Part shown: one piece after another, positions 44,582-52,812 of the stretch
Layout of the letters: each line of letters begins with the position of its first letter
How positions within the stretch are numbered: the stretch's first letter is position 1
Assembly (NCBI RefSeq): GCF_000620505.1
Contig: NZ_KK211144.1
Location: 6,781-70,780, forward strand
Direction of reading: 5' to 3'
Length of the DNA: 64,000 bases
Source of the DNA: Sulfitobacter sp. 20_GPM-1509m
GTDB lineage: Bacteria; Pseudomonadota; Alphaproteobacteria; Rhodobacterales; Rhodobacteraceae
Position numbers and translations under genes: made by a program
Notes under the pieces: model-generated
The model's input: only the letters and a program-made list of their open reading frames with translations
What the model was told of the DNA's origin: nothing
Database searches by the model: none

Positions 44582-46432
44582 TCAGTCCTCTTCGAATTGC
44601 TGACGGTTCCACAGCTGCGCATAGCGCCCCGCCTGCGCCAACAGCGCCTCGTGCGTGCCGTGTTCGACGATCTTGCCCTTTTCCAGCACGATGATCCGGT
44701 CTGCTTCGGAAATGGTGCTGAGCCGGTGTGCGATGGTCAGCACCGTCCGCCCCCGCCCTGCAGCCATCAGCGCCGATTTGATCTCTTGCTCGGTCTCGCT
44801 GTCCAGCGCGCTGGTGGCTTCGTCCAGCAACAGGATCGGCGGGTCTTTCAGCAAGGTCCGCGCAATGCCGACCCGCTGTTTCTCGCCGCCCGACAACTTC
44901 AGGCCACGTTCGCCCACGGCGGTGTCGTAGCCATCGGGCAGGCTGAGGATAAAGTCATGGATTTGCGCCGACCGCGCTGCTGCCTCGATCTCGTCCTGCG
45001 TGGCGTCGCCGCGCCCGTAGGCGATGTTGTACCGGATGGTGTCGTTGAACAGCACGGTGTCCTGCGGCACCACACCGATGGCGGCGTGCAGGCTGGTTTG
45101 CGTGACATCGCGCACGTCCTGCCCGTCGATGCGCAGCGCCCCGCTGCCGACGTCATAGAACCGGAACAGCAAACGGCCGATGGTCGACTTGCCCGATCCG
45201 GTCGATCCGACGATGGCCACCATTTCCCCCGGCTCTGCGGTCAGGGTGATCCCCTTGAGGATCGCGCGTTCGCTGTCATAGCCAAAGTGTACGTCCTCCA
45301 GTTCGATCCGCCCGCCGGTAACTTTCAGCGGCCTGGCGTCGGGTTTGTCGGTGACCTCGGCGGGCTGTTCCAGCAAATCGAACATCTGGCCCATGTCCAC
45401 CAGCGCCTGCCGGATCTCGCGGTAGACCGACCCGAGAAAGTTCAGCGGCAGGGTGATCTGGATCATATAGGCGTTGACCATGACGAAATCGCCGACGGTC
45501 AGCGTGCCGTTCTGCACGCCCACGGCGGCCATGACCATGACCCCCACCAACCCGCAGGTGATCAGGAACGACTGGCCAAAGTTCAGAAAGGCCAGCGAAT
45601 AGGATGTCTTGATCGCCGCCGCCTCGTATCCCGCCATGGCCTTGTCATAGCGATACGCCTCGCGCTCTTCCGCGCCGAAATATTTGACGGTTTCATAGTT
45701 CAGCAGGCTGTCGATGGCCTTTTGGTTGGCATCGGTATCCTGATCATTCATCTCGCGGCGCAGTTTCACGCGCCATTCGGTCACCTTGAACGTGAACCAG
45801 ACATAGAGCGCGATGGTGAAGGCGACGATGGCCAGGTACATCCAGTCGAACAGCACCGTCAGGATGATCCCGATCAAAAGCAGCTCCAGCACCAGCGGGC
45901 CGATGGAGAACAGCAGGAAACGCAGCAGAAAATCGACACCCTTCACCCCGCGCTCGATGATCCGGCTCAGCCCGCCGGTCTTGCGGGTGATGTGATAGCG
46001 CATCGACAGGCGGTGGATGTGTTCAAAGGTCTCCAGCGCCAGCATCCGCAACGCGCGTTGGCCGACACGGGCAAAGACTGCATCGCGCAATTGCTGGAAC
46101 CCGACGTTCATCAGACGCGCCACGCCGTAGGCAACCGTAAGGCCAACCGCCCCCAGCGCCAGCGCCGAGACGCCCTCGCCCGACAGCACGTTGACCGCGT
46201 CGCGGAAGATGATGGGGATGTAGACAGAAATCAGTTTTGACGCCAAGAGCGCCACCAGCGCCCAGACCACCCGGTGCTTCACCCAAGGCTGGTTGTCGGG
46301 CCACAGATACGGCATGACCTTGCGGATGGTCCGCCAGCCCGAGCGGCGCTCGGCGCGGGTTTCTTCGCGGTCAAGTTCGGCTTGGGCCGCGACATCTGTG
46401 TCTGCGGCGGGGCTGGCTGTGTCGGCTGGCAT
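44582..46432 (-). CDS. Atm1-type ABC exporter (fused permease and ATPase)
   Basis: 616 aa. Six-helix ABC exporter membrane domain (~55-340) and an ATPase domain with Walker A G-S-T-G-S-G-K-S (~408), signature L-S-G-G-E-K-Q-R (~510), Walker B I-L-L-L-D-E-A-T-S-A-L-D (~535) and the H-loop A-H-R-L-S-T. The membrane-domain motifs R-x-x-x-F-E-H-I-H-R-L-S-M-R-Y-H-x-x-R-x-T-G-G-L and N-Y-E-T-V-K-Y-F are hallmarks of the Atm1/ABCB7/HMT1 branch. That branch exports glutathione-linked compounds for Fe-S or heavy-metal homeostasis. The exact substrate is not proven here. Confidence 0.92.
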   Translation of the reverse strand: MPADTASPAADTDVAAQAELDREETRAERRSGWRTIRKVMPYLWPDNQPWVKHRVVWALVALLASKLISVYIPIIFRDAVNVLSGEGVSALALGAVGLTVAYGVARLMNVGFQQLRDAVFARVGQRALRMLALETFEHIHRLSMRYHITRKTGGLSRIIERGVKGVDFLLRFLLFSIGPLVLELLLIGIILTVLFDWMYLAIVAFTIALYVWFTFKVTEWRVKLRREMNDQDTDANQKAIDSLLNYETVKYFGAEEREAYRYDKAMAGYEAAAIKTSYSLAFLNFGQSFLITCGLVGVMVMAAVGVQNGTLTVGDFVMVNAYMIQITLPLNFLGSVYREIRQALVDMGQMFDLLEQPAEVTDKPDARPLKVTGGRIELEDVHFGYDSERAILKGITLTAEPGEMVAIVGSTGSGKSTIGRLLFRFYDVGSGALRIDGQDVRDVTQTSLHAAIGVVPQDTVLFNDTIRYNIAYGRGDATQDEIEAAARSAQIHDFILSLPDGYDTAVGERGLKLSGGEKQRVGIARTLLKDPPILLLDEATSALDSETEQEIKSALMAAGRGRTVLTIAHRLSTISEADRIIVLEKGKIVEHGTHEALLAQAGRYAQLWNRQQFEED

Positions 46433-46501
46433 GAAGGGTCCTGTCTTGCTGGCCTTCTACATAGGCCGACGGGCGCGCGGTTGCCAGTGCTGCGGGGGGC
46501 T

Positions 46502-47962
46502 TTAGTCCGGCAGGTTGAAGACCTGACCGGGATAGATCAGGTCGGGATTTCGGATGCTGTCGCGGTTGGCCTCGAAGACGCGGACGTACATCACGCCCTC
46601 GCCATAGCGGTCACGGGCGATAGCCCACAGCGTGTTGCCAGTCTGGACGGTCACCGCCTTGACCGGTGTGTCCTGTGGACCGGATTGCGCGGCCAATGCA
46701 GCCGGATCTTCGCGTTTGAACGGGGTTTCGGCGCGGCTGACAACCTCGCCTTGCGGGTTCATCTCGTCCACGCGCAGGGTGTAGACGCCACCATCCACAT
46801 GCGGCAGGTCCCCCCGCCAGCGGCCACGGGCATCCACGGGCAGATCGATGATCGCAGCGTTATCAAGGTAGATGCGCACCGAACCATCTCGCCCGATTGC
46901 ACGGCCCGACAATTGCACGCTGCCATCGTCGGAATAGCCGATGGTGTCAATCGACACGTTCAACTCGGCCATGGCCACGGGGCTGTTGACCAGCTCGACG
47001 CCTCCCGCATCGGATTTCAGGATGGCGACGGTGGTGTCGGCAGGCGTCGGTGTTCCGGCGTCGGTCTGGGCCGGTGCCGCGTTCTCTGCCGTCTGCTTTG
47101 TATCTTGGGTGGCGGGCGTCTGTGCCTGTTGTGATGGCTCGGTTGTGTCCGCAGTCAGGGCGGTATCTTCCTGCGCCGCAGCGGTTACGGTGTCTGCCGT
47201 TTGGGTCGGTGCTTCGGTTTGCGCAAGCTCGGTCTGCGCCGTCACGGCAGGTGTCTCTGCGGTGTCTGTTGCTGCTTCGCCAGTCGTCGCATCCCCTGCC
47301 GCGGCCACCTGTGCGGGCGCGTCAGCCGCGGGCGCGGGCGTGGTTTCTGCGGTGGCAACGGCAACCTCTTCCGGTTTCGGATCTGCCGCGCCCTGCGCAG
47401 GAGTTACAGCTTCGCCCACCGCATCCGCCGCCTGTCCGGCCTCTGCCACTTGGGTGGCATCCGACTGTGGCGTCATCGGTGCAAGAACAATCTCTTCCGC
47501 ACCGATGACATCGCCATCGGGACCGCGCTGGATGACGCTGAGAATCTGCGGTTGCGTGCTGGGTTCGATCAGCGTCACGGTGGCAAAGGCCCCCTGTCCG
47601 CTGGCTTGTGTCGTGGTGTTCTCAACCCCGTCAAGCAACACGGAAACGGTGCTGTCAGGGGCCGCGCGACCGGCGACGACAAAAACGCCATCTGCCTCAA
47701 GGCGCACTTCGTCGATGGTGGGCGGTGTCGGTGTCTCGGTCGCCTGGGGCGTCGACGCATTCTTGGGCGCTGCAGCGACTTCAGATGTCTGAACGTTGGC
47801 CGGCTCGGACCCCGTTGTCCCTTCGGGTGCCTGCATCACGGCAATCGGAGCATCCATCGAAGCCGGTTTGAGAAAATACCAGCCCAACCCGGCAGCAATC
47901 GCGACAACAGCCGCCGCTGCGACACCCGCAGGTGCCCCCGAATATGATGAAAACTTGCTCAT
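46502..47962 (-). CDS. LysM-domain protein with long disordered linker
   Basis: 486 aa from the ATG at 47962. Membrane anchor ~12-32, a ~250-residue low-complexity stretch rich in Ala, Thr, Gln, Pro and Val, a repeat-like beta domain (~300-430), then a C-terminal LysM (~436-485) with G-N-T-L-W-A-I-A-R-D-R-Y-G and P-G-Q-V-F-N-L-P. LysM binds N-acetylglucosamine-containing glycans such as peptidoglycan. The layout suggests an inner membrane-anchored periplasmic protein that reaches the cell wall. Common in Rhodobacterales next to the LOG gene (from memory). Confidence 0.83.
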   Translation of the reverse strand: MSKFSSYSGAPAGVAAAAVVAIAAGLGWYFLKPASMDAPIAVMQAPEGTTGSEPANVQTSEVAAAPKNASTPQATETPTPPTIDEVRLEADGVFVVAGRAAPDSTVSVLLDGVENTTTQASGQGAFATVTLIEPSTQPQILSVIQRGPDGDVIGAEEIVLAPMTPQSDATQVAEAGQAADAVGEAVTPAQGAADPKPEEVAVATAETTPAPAADAPAQVAAAGDATTGEAATDTAETPAVTAQTELAQTEAPTQTADTVTAAAQEDTALTADTTEPSQQAQTPATQDTKQTAENAAPAQTDAGTPTPADTTVAILKSDAGGVELVNSPVAMAELNVSIDTIGYSDDGSVQLSGRAIGRDGSVRIYLDNAAIIDLPVDARGRWRGDLPHVDGGVYTLRVDEMNPQGEVVSRAETPFKREDPAALAAQSGPQDTPVKAVTVQTGNTLWAIARDRYGEGVMYVRVFEANRDSIRNPDLIYPGQVFNLPD

Positions 47963-48093
47963 GTCAGTCGCGCGCCCGCACGGCGCCCCCCAGTAGGCCC
48001 AAGTGCCGTTGAGCTTACATATCAAGCGCGCTATCACCGGTCAAAAGCCTAGCGATGACAACCCCGTTTATTTTCAAGACCCTGAGGTGAACC

Positions 48094-48642
48094 ATGCTGA
48101 AGTCTGTCTGTGTTTTCTGCGGCTCCCGCACCGGCAATGATACCGATTATGCAAAACAGGCGACGGCCCTCGGCACCGCCCTTGCTGAAAACAACTGGCG
48201 GCTGGTGTATGGCGCGGGTGATGTGGGGCTGATGGGGACCGTGGCACGGGCCACACAATCCGCGGGTGGAGAGACCTTTGGCGTGATCCCCGCGCACCTG
48301 GTGGCCTGGGAGGTCGGCAAGGTTGATCTGACCCGCTATATCGTCACCGAGACCATGCACGAACGCAAGAAAGTCATGTTCATGAACTGCGATGCCGTGG
48401 TGCTGCTGCCCGGCGGTGCCGGATCGCTGGACGAGATATTCGAAGTGTTGACATGGCGCCAGCTCGGCCTGCACGAAAAACCAGTAGTTGTTTTGAATTC
48501 AAATCGTTACTGGGACCCGTTCATCCAATTGTTGAAGCATGTGGTGGATCAGGGTTTTGCCGATGCCAGCCTGCTGGATTACATCATTCCGGTGCCGGAT
48601 GCCGCCGCTGCCACGGCCGCTTTGCGTGATGCCCTGTCCTGA
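48094..48642 (+). CDS. LOG-family nucleotide phosphoribohydrolase (TIGR00730)
   Basis: 182 aa. Rossmann-type fold with V-C-V-F-C-G-S at the start, Y-G-A-G-D-V-G-L-M-G near ~43, and the catalytic P-G-G-A-G-S-L-D-E (~105-113; the usual form is P-G-G-x-G-T-x-x-E, so Ser replaces Thr and Asp precedes Glu). R-K-x-x-M also fits. Family members release adenine or cytokinin bases from ribonucleotides. Its 3' end overlaps the convergent rarD gene by 64 bp. Confidence 0.9.
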   Translation: MLKSVCVFCGSRTGNDTDYAKQATALGTALAENNWRLVYGAGDVGLMGTVARATQSAGGETFGVIPAHLVAWEVGKVDLTRYIVTETMHERKKVMFMNCDAVVLLPGGAGSLDEIFEVLTWRQLGLHEKPVVVLNSNRYWDPFIQLLKHVVDQGFADASLLDYIIPVPDAAAATAALRDALS

Positions 48643-49520
48643 GCGAACATGCTGGCGGCATAGATCGCCAGCGCCAGCCAGATCAGGCCGAAGGCGATCA
48701 TGTGCCAGAGGGTAAAGGGTTCCTTGAACACGAAGACCGCGCAAGAGAACTGCAATGTGGGGTTGAGGTATTGCACCAGCCCCAACGAGGTCATCCGCAC
48801 CCGTCGCGCCGCATAGCTGAACAGGATCAAGGGCAGCGCCGTCACTGGCCCCGAGATCAACAACACGCCCATGGTCCACGCCCCCGCATGAAACGCGGAA
48901 CCGCCCGTGTGTTCCGATTGCAACAATACGAACACTGCGATCGGCAGCATCAACAGCACCTCGGCGGTAACTGACACCACAGGCCCGACATCCAACCGCT
49001 TTTTGATCAGCGCATAGAGGCCGAAACTGAGCGCCAGCGTCAGCGCGATCCACGGTGGCGCTTGCAAGCCCACGGTCAGCAACACCACCGCCCCCGTGGC
49101 CAGCGCCACCGCCACCCACTGGCTGCGCATCAGTGCCTCGCCAAAGATCACGCGGCCAATGACCACCGCCACCAGCGGCAGAATGTAATAACCCAAACTG
49201 CTTTCGGTGGTGCGCCCCGCCCCCACGGCCCAGATGAACAGGAACCAGTTCGTTCCGATCATCAGCGAGGCCAGCCCCACGGTGGCCAGCTTGCGCCGCG
49301 TGTTCACCGCCGCAAGGACCAGCCCCAGCCGTCCTTGCAGCGCCAGAACGCCGCCAAAGAACACCAGCGACCAGACCGTGCGATGCGCCAGCACTTCGAT
49401 CGCGGGCACATGCGAGACCTGTTTGTAAAAGATCGGCGACAGCCCCCAGATCGTACAGGCACCGATGGCCGCCAGAACGCCTTTGGCTTGTGGTGACAGA
49501 ATCTTGGGGGTGTGGCTCAT
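48579..49520 (-). CDS. rarD: RarD-type EamA permease
   Basis: 313 aa from the ATG at 49520. Ten membrane helices in two EamA repeats. RarD-like features are I-W-G-L-S-P-I-F-Y-K near the N-terminus, E-V-L-A-H-R-x-x-W-S, and the G-Y-Y-I-L-P-L segment at ~110. Proposed chloramphenicol-resistance permease of unknown natural substrate. The last ~21 codons lie within the 3' end of the LOG gene on the opposite strand. Confidence 0.88.
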   Translation of the reverse strand: MSHTPKILSPQAKGVLAAIGACTIWGLSPIFYKQVSHVPAIEVLAHRTVWSLVFFGGVLALQGRLGLVLAAVNTRRKLATVGLASLMIGTNWFLFIWAVGAGRTTESSLGYYILPLVAVVIGRVIFGEALMRSQWVAVALATGAVVLLTVGLQAPPWIALTLALSFGLYALIKKRLDVGPVVSVTAEVLLMLPIAVFVLLQSEHTGGSAFHAGAWTMGVLLISGPVTALPLILFSYAARRVRMTSLGLVQYLNPTLQFSCAVFVFKEPFTLWHMIAFGLIWLALAIYAASMFAQDRASRKAAVAAAASGTGMM

Positions 49521-49579
49521 GTCGCCATCAAGAGCGCGATTGCAAGACCACCGCAAGGATGAACGCCCCGTGAAACGCG

Positions 49580-49609
49580 AAACGCCCCGCAGAAGTCTGC
49601 GAGGCGTTT
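49580..49609 (-). terminator. Hairpin downstream of sodB
   Basis: AAACGCC/GGCGTTT arms (49580-49586 with 49603-49609) and an inner CGCAGA/TCTGCG stem, separated by single unpaired bases. It lies ~50 bases after the sodB stop. On the minus strand the structure ends in GTTT, a weak U-tract. Confidence 0.5.
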
Positions 49610-49658
49610 GCAGGCATCGTCGTGCAGCGCGATATATGCGCGCCACTTGTTCCCGCGC

Positions 49659-50258
49659 TTACATGCGCGAGGCAACGTTTTCCCAGTTGACCAGATTGTC
49701 GAGGAAGTTGGTCAGATAGTCGGGACGCTTGTTGCGGAAGTCGATGTAGTAGGAGTGTTCCCACACGTCACAACCCAGCAGCGCGGTTTGGCCAAAGCAC
49801 ACGGGGTTCACGCCGTTTTCGGTCTTGGTGACCTTCAGGCCACCATCGGTATCCTTGACCAGCCAAGCCCAGCCCGAGCCGAACTGACCGGCGCCTGCGG
49901 CTTTGAATTCGTCCTTGAACTTGTCAACCGAGCCAAAGCTGTCGGTGATCGCCTTTTCCAGATCGCCCGGCATCTTGCTGGCGTCGGGGGTCATCATTTC
50001 CCAGAACTGGTTGTGGTTCCACAACTGGCTGATGTTGTTGAAGATACCCGATTGGGCGACAGCCTTGGGATCGTAGGTGCCCTTGATGATCTCTTCAAGC
50101 GACTTGCCATCCCATTCGGTGCCTTCAATCGCCTTGTTGCCATTGGTGACATAGGCGTTGTGGTGAATGTCATGGTGGAATTCCAGCGTCTCGGCGGACA
50201 TGCCTTTGGCGGCAAGTGCATCGTGCGCATACGGAAGGTCGGGAAGTTCAAAAGCCAT
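49659..50258 (-). CDS. sodB: Superoxide dismutase, Fe-type
   Basis: 199 aa. Metal ligands H28, H82, D164 and H168 sit in F-H-H-D-I-H-H, L-W-N-H-N-Q-F-W and C-D-V-W-E-H-S-Y-Y. Gln78 in N-N-I-S-Q-L-W-N-H is the position used by Fe-SODs for the outer-sphere glutamine, which argues for iron. No signal peptide, so cytoplasmic. Disproportionates superoxide. Single-gene unit with an AGGAGG-rich leader. Confidence 0.95.
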   Translation of the reverse strand: MAFELPDLPYAHDALAAKGMSAETLEFHHDIHHNAYVTNGNKAIEGTEWDGKSLEEIIKGTYDPKAVAQSGIFNNISQLWNHNQFWEMMTPDASKMPGDLEKAITDSFGSVDKFKDEFKAAGAGQFGSGWAWLVKDTDGGLKVTKTENGVNPVCFGQTALLGCDVWEHSYYIDFRNKRPDYLTNFLDNLVNWENVASRM

Positions 50259-50370
50259 CGGGAAGGCCTCCTGATTTGTATTTCGGTTACGTCACATGAA
50301 GCGCGACAGGGTGGTTCGTCAAGAGCACCCCACATATTTCAACGCGCGAAGTCCAAAATTGGTCCGGGCA

Positions 50371-50796
50371 CTATTTTATAATTTTGCACTGCCCTTGGGT
50401 CGCGTAGATGCCGTCGCTGCTGGGAATTGTTGACCGCATTCGGATATCCAGCGTCTTTTTGTCAACTGATGCGCGGTAGATCACCCGCCCGATGCTGTAG
50501 CCCTGTCGATATTTCAAGCCGATAAGTTCCCAACCAATCTGAACCCGACGCCCTTCGTTCGACATCAGTTTCACGGGAATGGGAACCTGATGCACCTCGT
50601 GTATCATCGCATCATATGCGGCAGGGTTGGTCCAACCGCCCTTGAACGACACAAAAATCTTCTCGCCAAAGCCACCGTTGTTGTTGAGCCTGACAAGGTC
50701 GCATTCCAGTGTGAAGTCCTGCGCGGTAAGCCCCGTCGAAACGCCGAGAACCGCAGTAGCCGCGATCACGCAGGAAAGGAAGGTTTTCTTTAACAT
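50371..50796 (-). CDS. Small secreted protein, paralogue 1 of a tandem pair
   Basis: 141 aa from the ATG at 50796, chosen because it overlaps the upstream stop by one base (TGATG) and gives a clean signal peptide (~1-24, L-T-A-Q). Mature part starts F-T-L-E-C-D-L and ends G-Q-C-K, so two cysteines flank a ~105-residue beta-rich domain. The middle R-V-Q-I-G-W-E-L ... V-I-Y-R-A-S-V-D-K-K-T-L-D lines up with the neighbour's Y-R-I-T-W-V-I ... F-S-Y-I-A-K-L-N-T-M-T-Q-A. Family not recognised. Probably periplasmic or exported. Confidence 0.65.
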   Translation of the reverse strand: MLKKTFLSCVIAATAVLGVSTGLTAQDFTLECDLVRLNNNGGFGEKIFVSFKGGWTNPAAYDAMIHEVHQVPIPVKLMSNEGRRVQIGWELIGLKYRQGYSIGRVIYRASVDKKTLDIRMRSTIPSSDGIYATQGQCKIIK

Positions 50797-51239
50797 CAAT
50801 TTATTACCTGAAACTCTTTTGGTGGTTTTGTCCGGCTGACACATGTACCCTTGCCGGAAAACCGTTGCGGGAAATGGACCGGTTTGGCCACGACCGAAAT
50901 GGCCTGCGTCATTGTATTCAATTTGGCAATATAGCTGAATGTTGGCACGGTCTGGCCCTTTGCATCGCGCGTATTGGCGATCACCCATGTGATCCTGTAA
51001 GTATCACCGTTCTTGCGGGCCCGCGCGGTGATAGGAGACCCTGCAAAAGTAAGGATTATATTGTCGATGACAGTGACCTTGCCCCTGTCATCAAAGACTA
51101 GGCCGATCTTTGGTGACACCCAACCATCCGGCCTCTTGGTGTTCATGTCGCAATCATAGAAGACGCCGGCAAATACGCCGCTACAGCTTAAAATCCAAAT
51201 GGGCACTGCCTTAGAAACCGCCCTTAAATACTTGCGCAT
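50796..51239 (-). CDS. Small secreted protein, paralogue 2 of a tandem pair
   Basis: 147 aa from the ATG at 51239; two more codons are open upstream. Signal peptide ~1-24 (V-F-A-G). Mature part starts F-Y-D-C-D-M and has a Cys near the end (G-K-G-T-C-V), the same two-Cys frame as the downstream gene. Contains K-V-T-V-I-D-N-I-I and I-T-W-V-I strands. Translationally coupled to paralogue 1. No motif of known function. The pair has lower GC than its surroundings, which may reflect recent acquisition. Confidence 0.62.
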   Translation of the reverse strand: MRKYLRAVSKAVPIWILSCSGVFAGVFYDCDMNTKRPDGWVSPKIGLVFDDRGKVTVIDNIILTFAGSPITARARKNGDTYRITWVIANTRDAKGQTVPTFSYIAKLNTMTQAISVVAKPVHFPQRFSGKGTCVSRTKPPKEFQVIN

Positions 51240-51579
51240 GAACACTTTCCCGAAAACTCCAAGTCCAACCTAGGCTTTCCTGGGCTTTTGAAACAACCCC
51301 GAAAGGATGCCGTACCAAGGTTTTTTCAACCAGAACGTCAACCGACCGTGCCTCATCGGTTCCAAGCACATGTGGCGCACACCGATGCCGATTAAATCGA
51401 ACGCCGGGCCAAGAAGTATCGCGATGTTCGATAGAAGGACAGAATTGTGACTTTGCACGCAATGACACGCGCCTTATGGATGTCCGACACGCCCTGCCGA
51501 TACATTCTCGGCCTTGAATTCGTACCAGCGCGCCAGTGCCCTTGAAGGGGGCCCGTCGCAAAACGCAGTGAGGATCCCG
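51240..51579. other. 340-bp gap with no convincing gene
   Basis: The stretch is lower in GC than the flanking genes. A 62-codon minus-strand frame at 51270-51458 has a hydrophobic N-terminal part and a basic tail, but starts with GTG and lacks an RBS. No hairpin terminator, repeat or tRNA was found. The NADAR RBS (GAGGA at ~51569) lies at the right end. Confidence 0.4.
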
Positions 51580-52188
51580 ATGTCAGACCGGGCAAGACAA
51601 TCATCGCACGACAGCCTGACACTGAGATACGACAGGTCCTGGGCGGCCAGTCAGGCACGGCACCCGCGCTGCAGCTTCCTCATGTTCTGGGGGCATCGGG
51701 CGCGGCCGGGGCAGCCGGTACGCGAAAGCTGTTTCAGCCAGTGGTTTTCCAGCCCGTTCAAACATCAGGGCCAGCGTTATGCCACCGCGGAACACTGGAT
51801 GATGGCAGGCAAGGCGCGTGTGTTTGGCGACACGGCGATGGAGCGGGCGATTGTAGCTTCGGATGATCCGCGCGAGGTCAAGGCACTGGGGCGCAAGATC
51901 AAGGGCTTTGACGCGACGGTTTGGTCACGCCACAAGGTCGGTATCGTCTACGAGGGCAATCTGGCGAAATTCCGGGCGCATCCTGACATGGCAGCCTTTC
52001 TGGTCAAGACCGACCCCAAGATCCTGGTCGAGGCTAGCCCGGTCGATCCGGTCTGGGGGATTGGACTCCGACGGGATGATCCGAACGCGGAACGGCCTGA
52101 GAAATGGAAGGGTGAAAACCTGTTGGGCTTTTGCCTGATGGCCGTGCGCGATACGTTGATCGCCGAAGGCATCAAGGGCCGCCGCTGA
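51580..52188 (+). CDS. NADAR family protein (YbiA-like N-glycosidase)
   Basis: 202 aa from the ATG at 51580 (GTGAGGA upstream). NADAR domain ~45-195: F-S-Q-W-F-x-S-P-F, Y-A-T-A-E-H-W-M-M-A-x-K-A, V-W-S-R-H-K-V-x-I-V-Y-E-G-N-L-A-K-F and the C-terminal W-x-G-E-N-L-L-G. Members hydrolyse N-glycosidic bonds in riboflavin pathway intermediates or remove ADP-ribose (family knowledge). The first ~40 residues are an Arg/Ser-rich extension that the core family lacks, so a later start is possible. Confidence 0.85.
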   Translation: MSDRARQSSHDSLTLRYDRSWAASQARHPRCSFLMFWGHRARPGQPVRESCFSQWFSSPFKHQGQRYATAEHWMMAGKARVFGDTAMERAIVASDDPREVKALGRKIKGFDATVWSRHKVGIVYEGNLAKFRAHPDMAAFLVKTDPKILVEASPVDPVWGIGLRRDDPNAERPEKWKGENLLGFCLMAVRDTLIAEGIKGRR

Positions 52189-52206
52189 ACTTCACCGATC
52201 CATGAT

Positions 52207-52238
52207 GATCGGGGCGACGTGTTACGCCGCCCCTGATC
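52207..52238. terminator. Bidirectional hairpin between NADAR and soxG
   Basis: GATC-GGGGCG (52207-52216) pairs with CGCCCC-T-GATC (52228-52238), with one bulged base. It lies between the convergent stops of the NADAR gene and soxG. There is no U-tract on either side. Confidence 0.45.
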
Positions 52239-52242
52239 CGAC

Positions 52243-52812
52243 TTAGAAGAACCCGACCTCGGACCCCGGCTGTGCCGCCACTTTCAACAGATCGAACGCA
52301 TATTGCGCCTGGCTGCGGAAGGTGATGATGCGGAAGGTATCGGGCGTGTGCAGCCAGAAGGCCGCCGGGATTTGCGCCATGCGGCTGCGGCGGAACATTC
52401 CCTCCTTGAACACCTCAGGCGACAGATCAACCGGCACAAGCTTGGCCAGAGCTTCGCGCGCATGTGGGCCGCTCAGGTCAAAGACCGCGCGGGCGTCCGA
52501 CACGTCCACACTCAGCGCATGGGCACCGTCCAGGCTCTTGCGCATTTTCGCAAGATTGTCCGCGACCGTCTCATAAGGGCACAGCACCAGCAGCTCGTCC
52601 GGGCTCATCCAGCAGATACCGCGCTGGTCAACGCAATTGACCTGGCTGGGCGCAGGCATGTCCACACCAGCCACGCCGGTGGCGGCGGATTTGACGGCAG
52701 CGCTGGCCATGTCACCGCGCAGGGTGATCATGCCCTGCAAGCCGATCTCGCGCACTTCGGCGATGCCGTCCGCATAGGTTTTCTGGTTCAACGCACTGAC
52801 GATGTTAGACAT
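52243..52812 (-). CDS. soxG: Sarcosine oxidase subunit gamma
   Basis: 189 aa from the ATG at 52812, overlapping the soxA 3' end by 8 bp. Family features: S-P-D-E-L-L-V-L-C-P near ~75 and the central S-x-A-R-A-V-F-D-L-S-G-P-x-A-R-E-x-L-A-K (~107-127), ending R-S-x-A-x-Y-x-x-D-L-L. SoxG resembles part of the GcvT/folate-binding fold and completes the heterotetramer that demethylates sarcosine to glycine. Last gene of the operon. Confidence 0.92.
   Translation of the reverse strand: MSNIVSALNQKTYADGIAEVREIGLQGMITLRGDMASAAVKSAATGVAGVDMPAPSQVNCVDQRGICWMSPDELLVLCPYETVADNLAKMRKSLDGAHALSVDVSDARAVFDLSGPHAREALAKLVPVDLSPEVFKEGMFRRSRMAQIPAAFWLHTPDTFRIITFRSQAQYAFDLLKVAAQPGSEVGFF

Noticed and set aside
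44558-46240. 560-codon plus-strand frame across the Atm1-type gene
   Set aside because: The minus strand encodes a complete ABC exporter with all motifs; the antisense product has no recognisable domain.
51270-51458. 62-codon minus-strand frame with hydrophobic start and basic tail in the gap upstream of the secreted pair
   Set aside because: GTG start without RBS, a stop six codons upstream, no recognisable family. Possible but unsupported.
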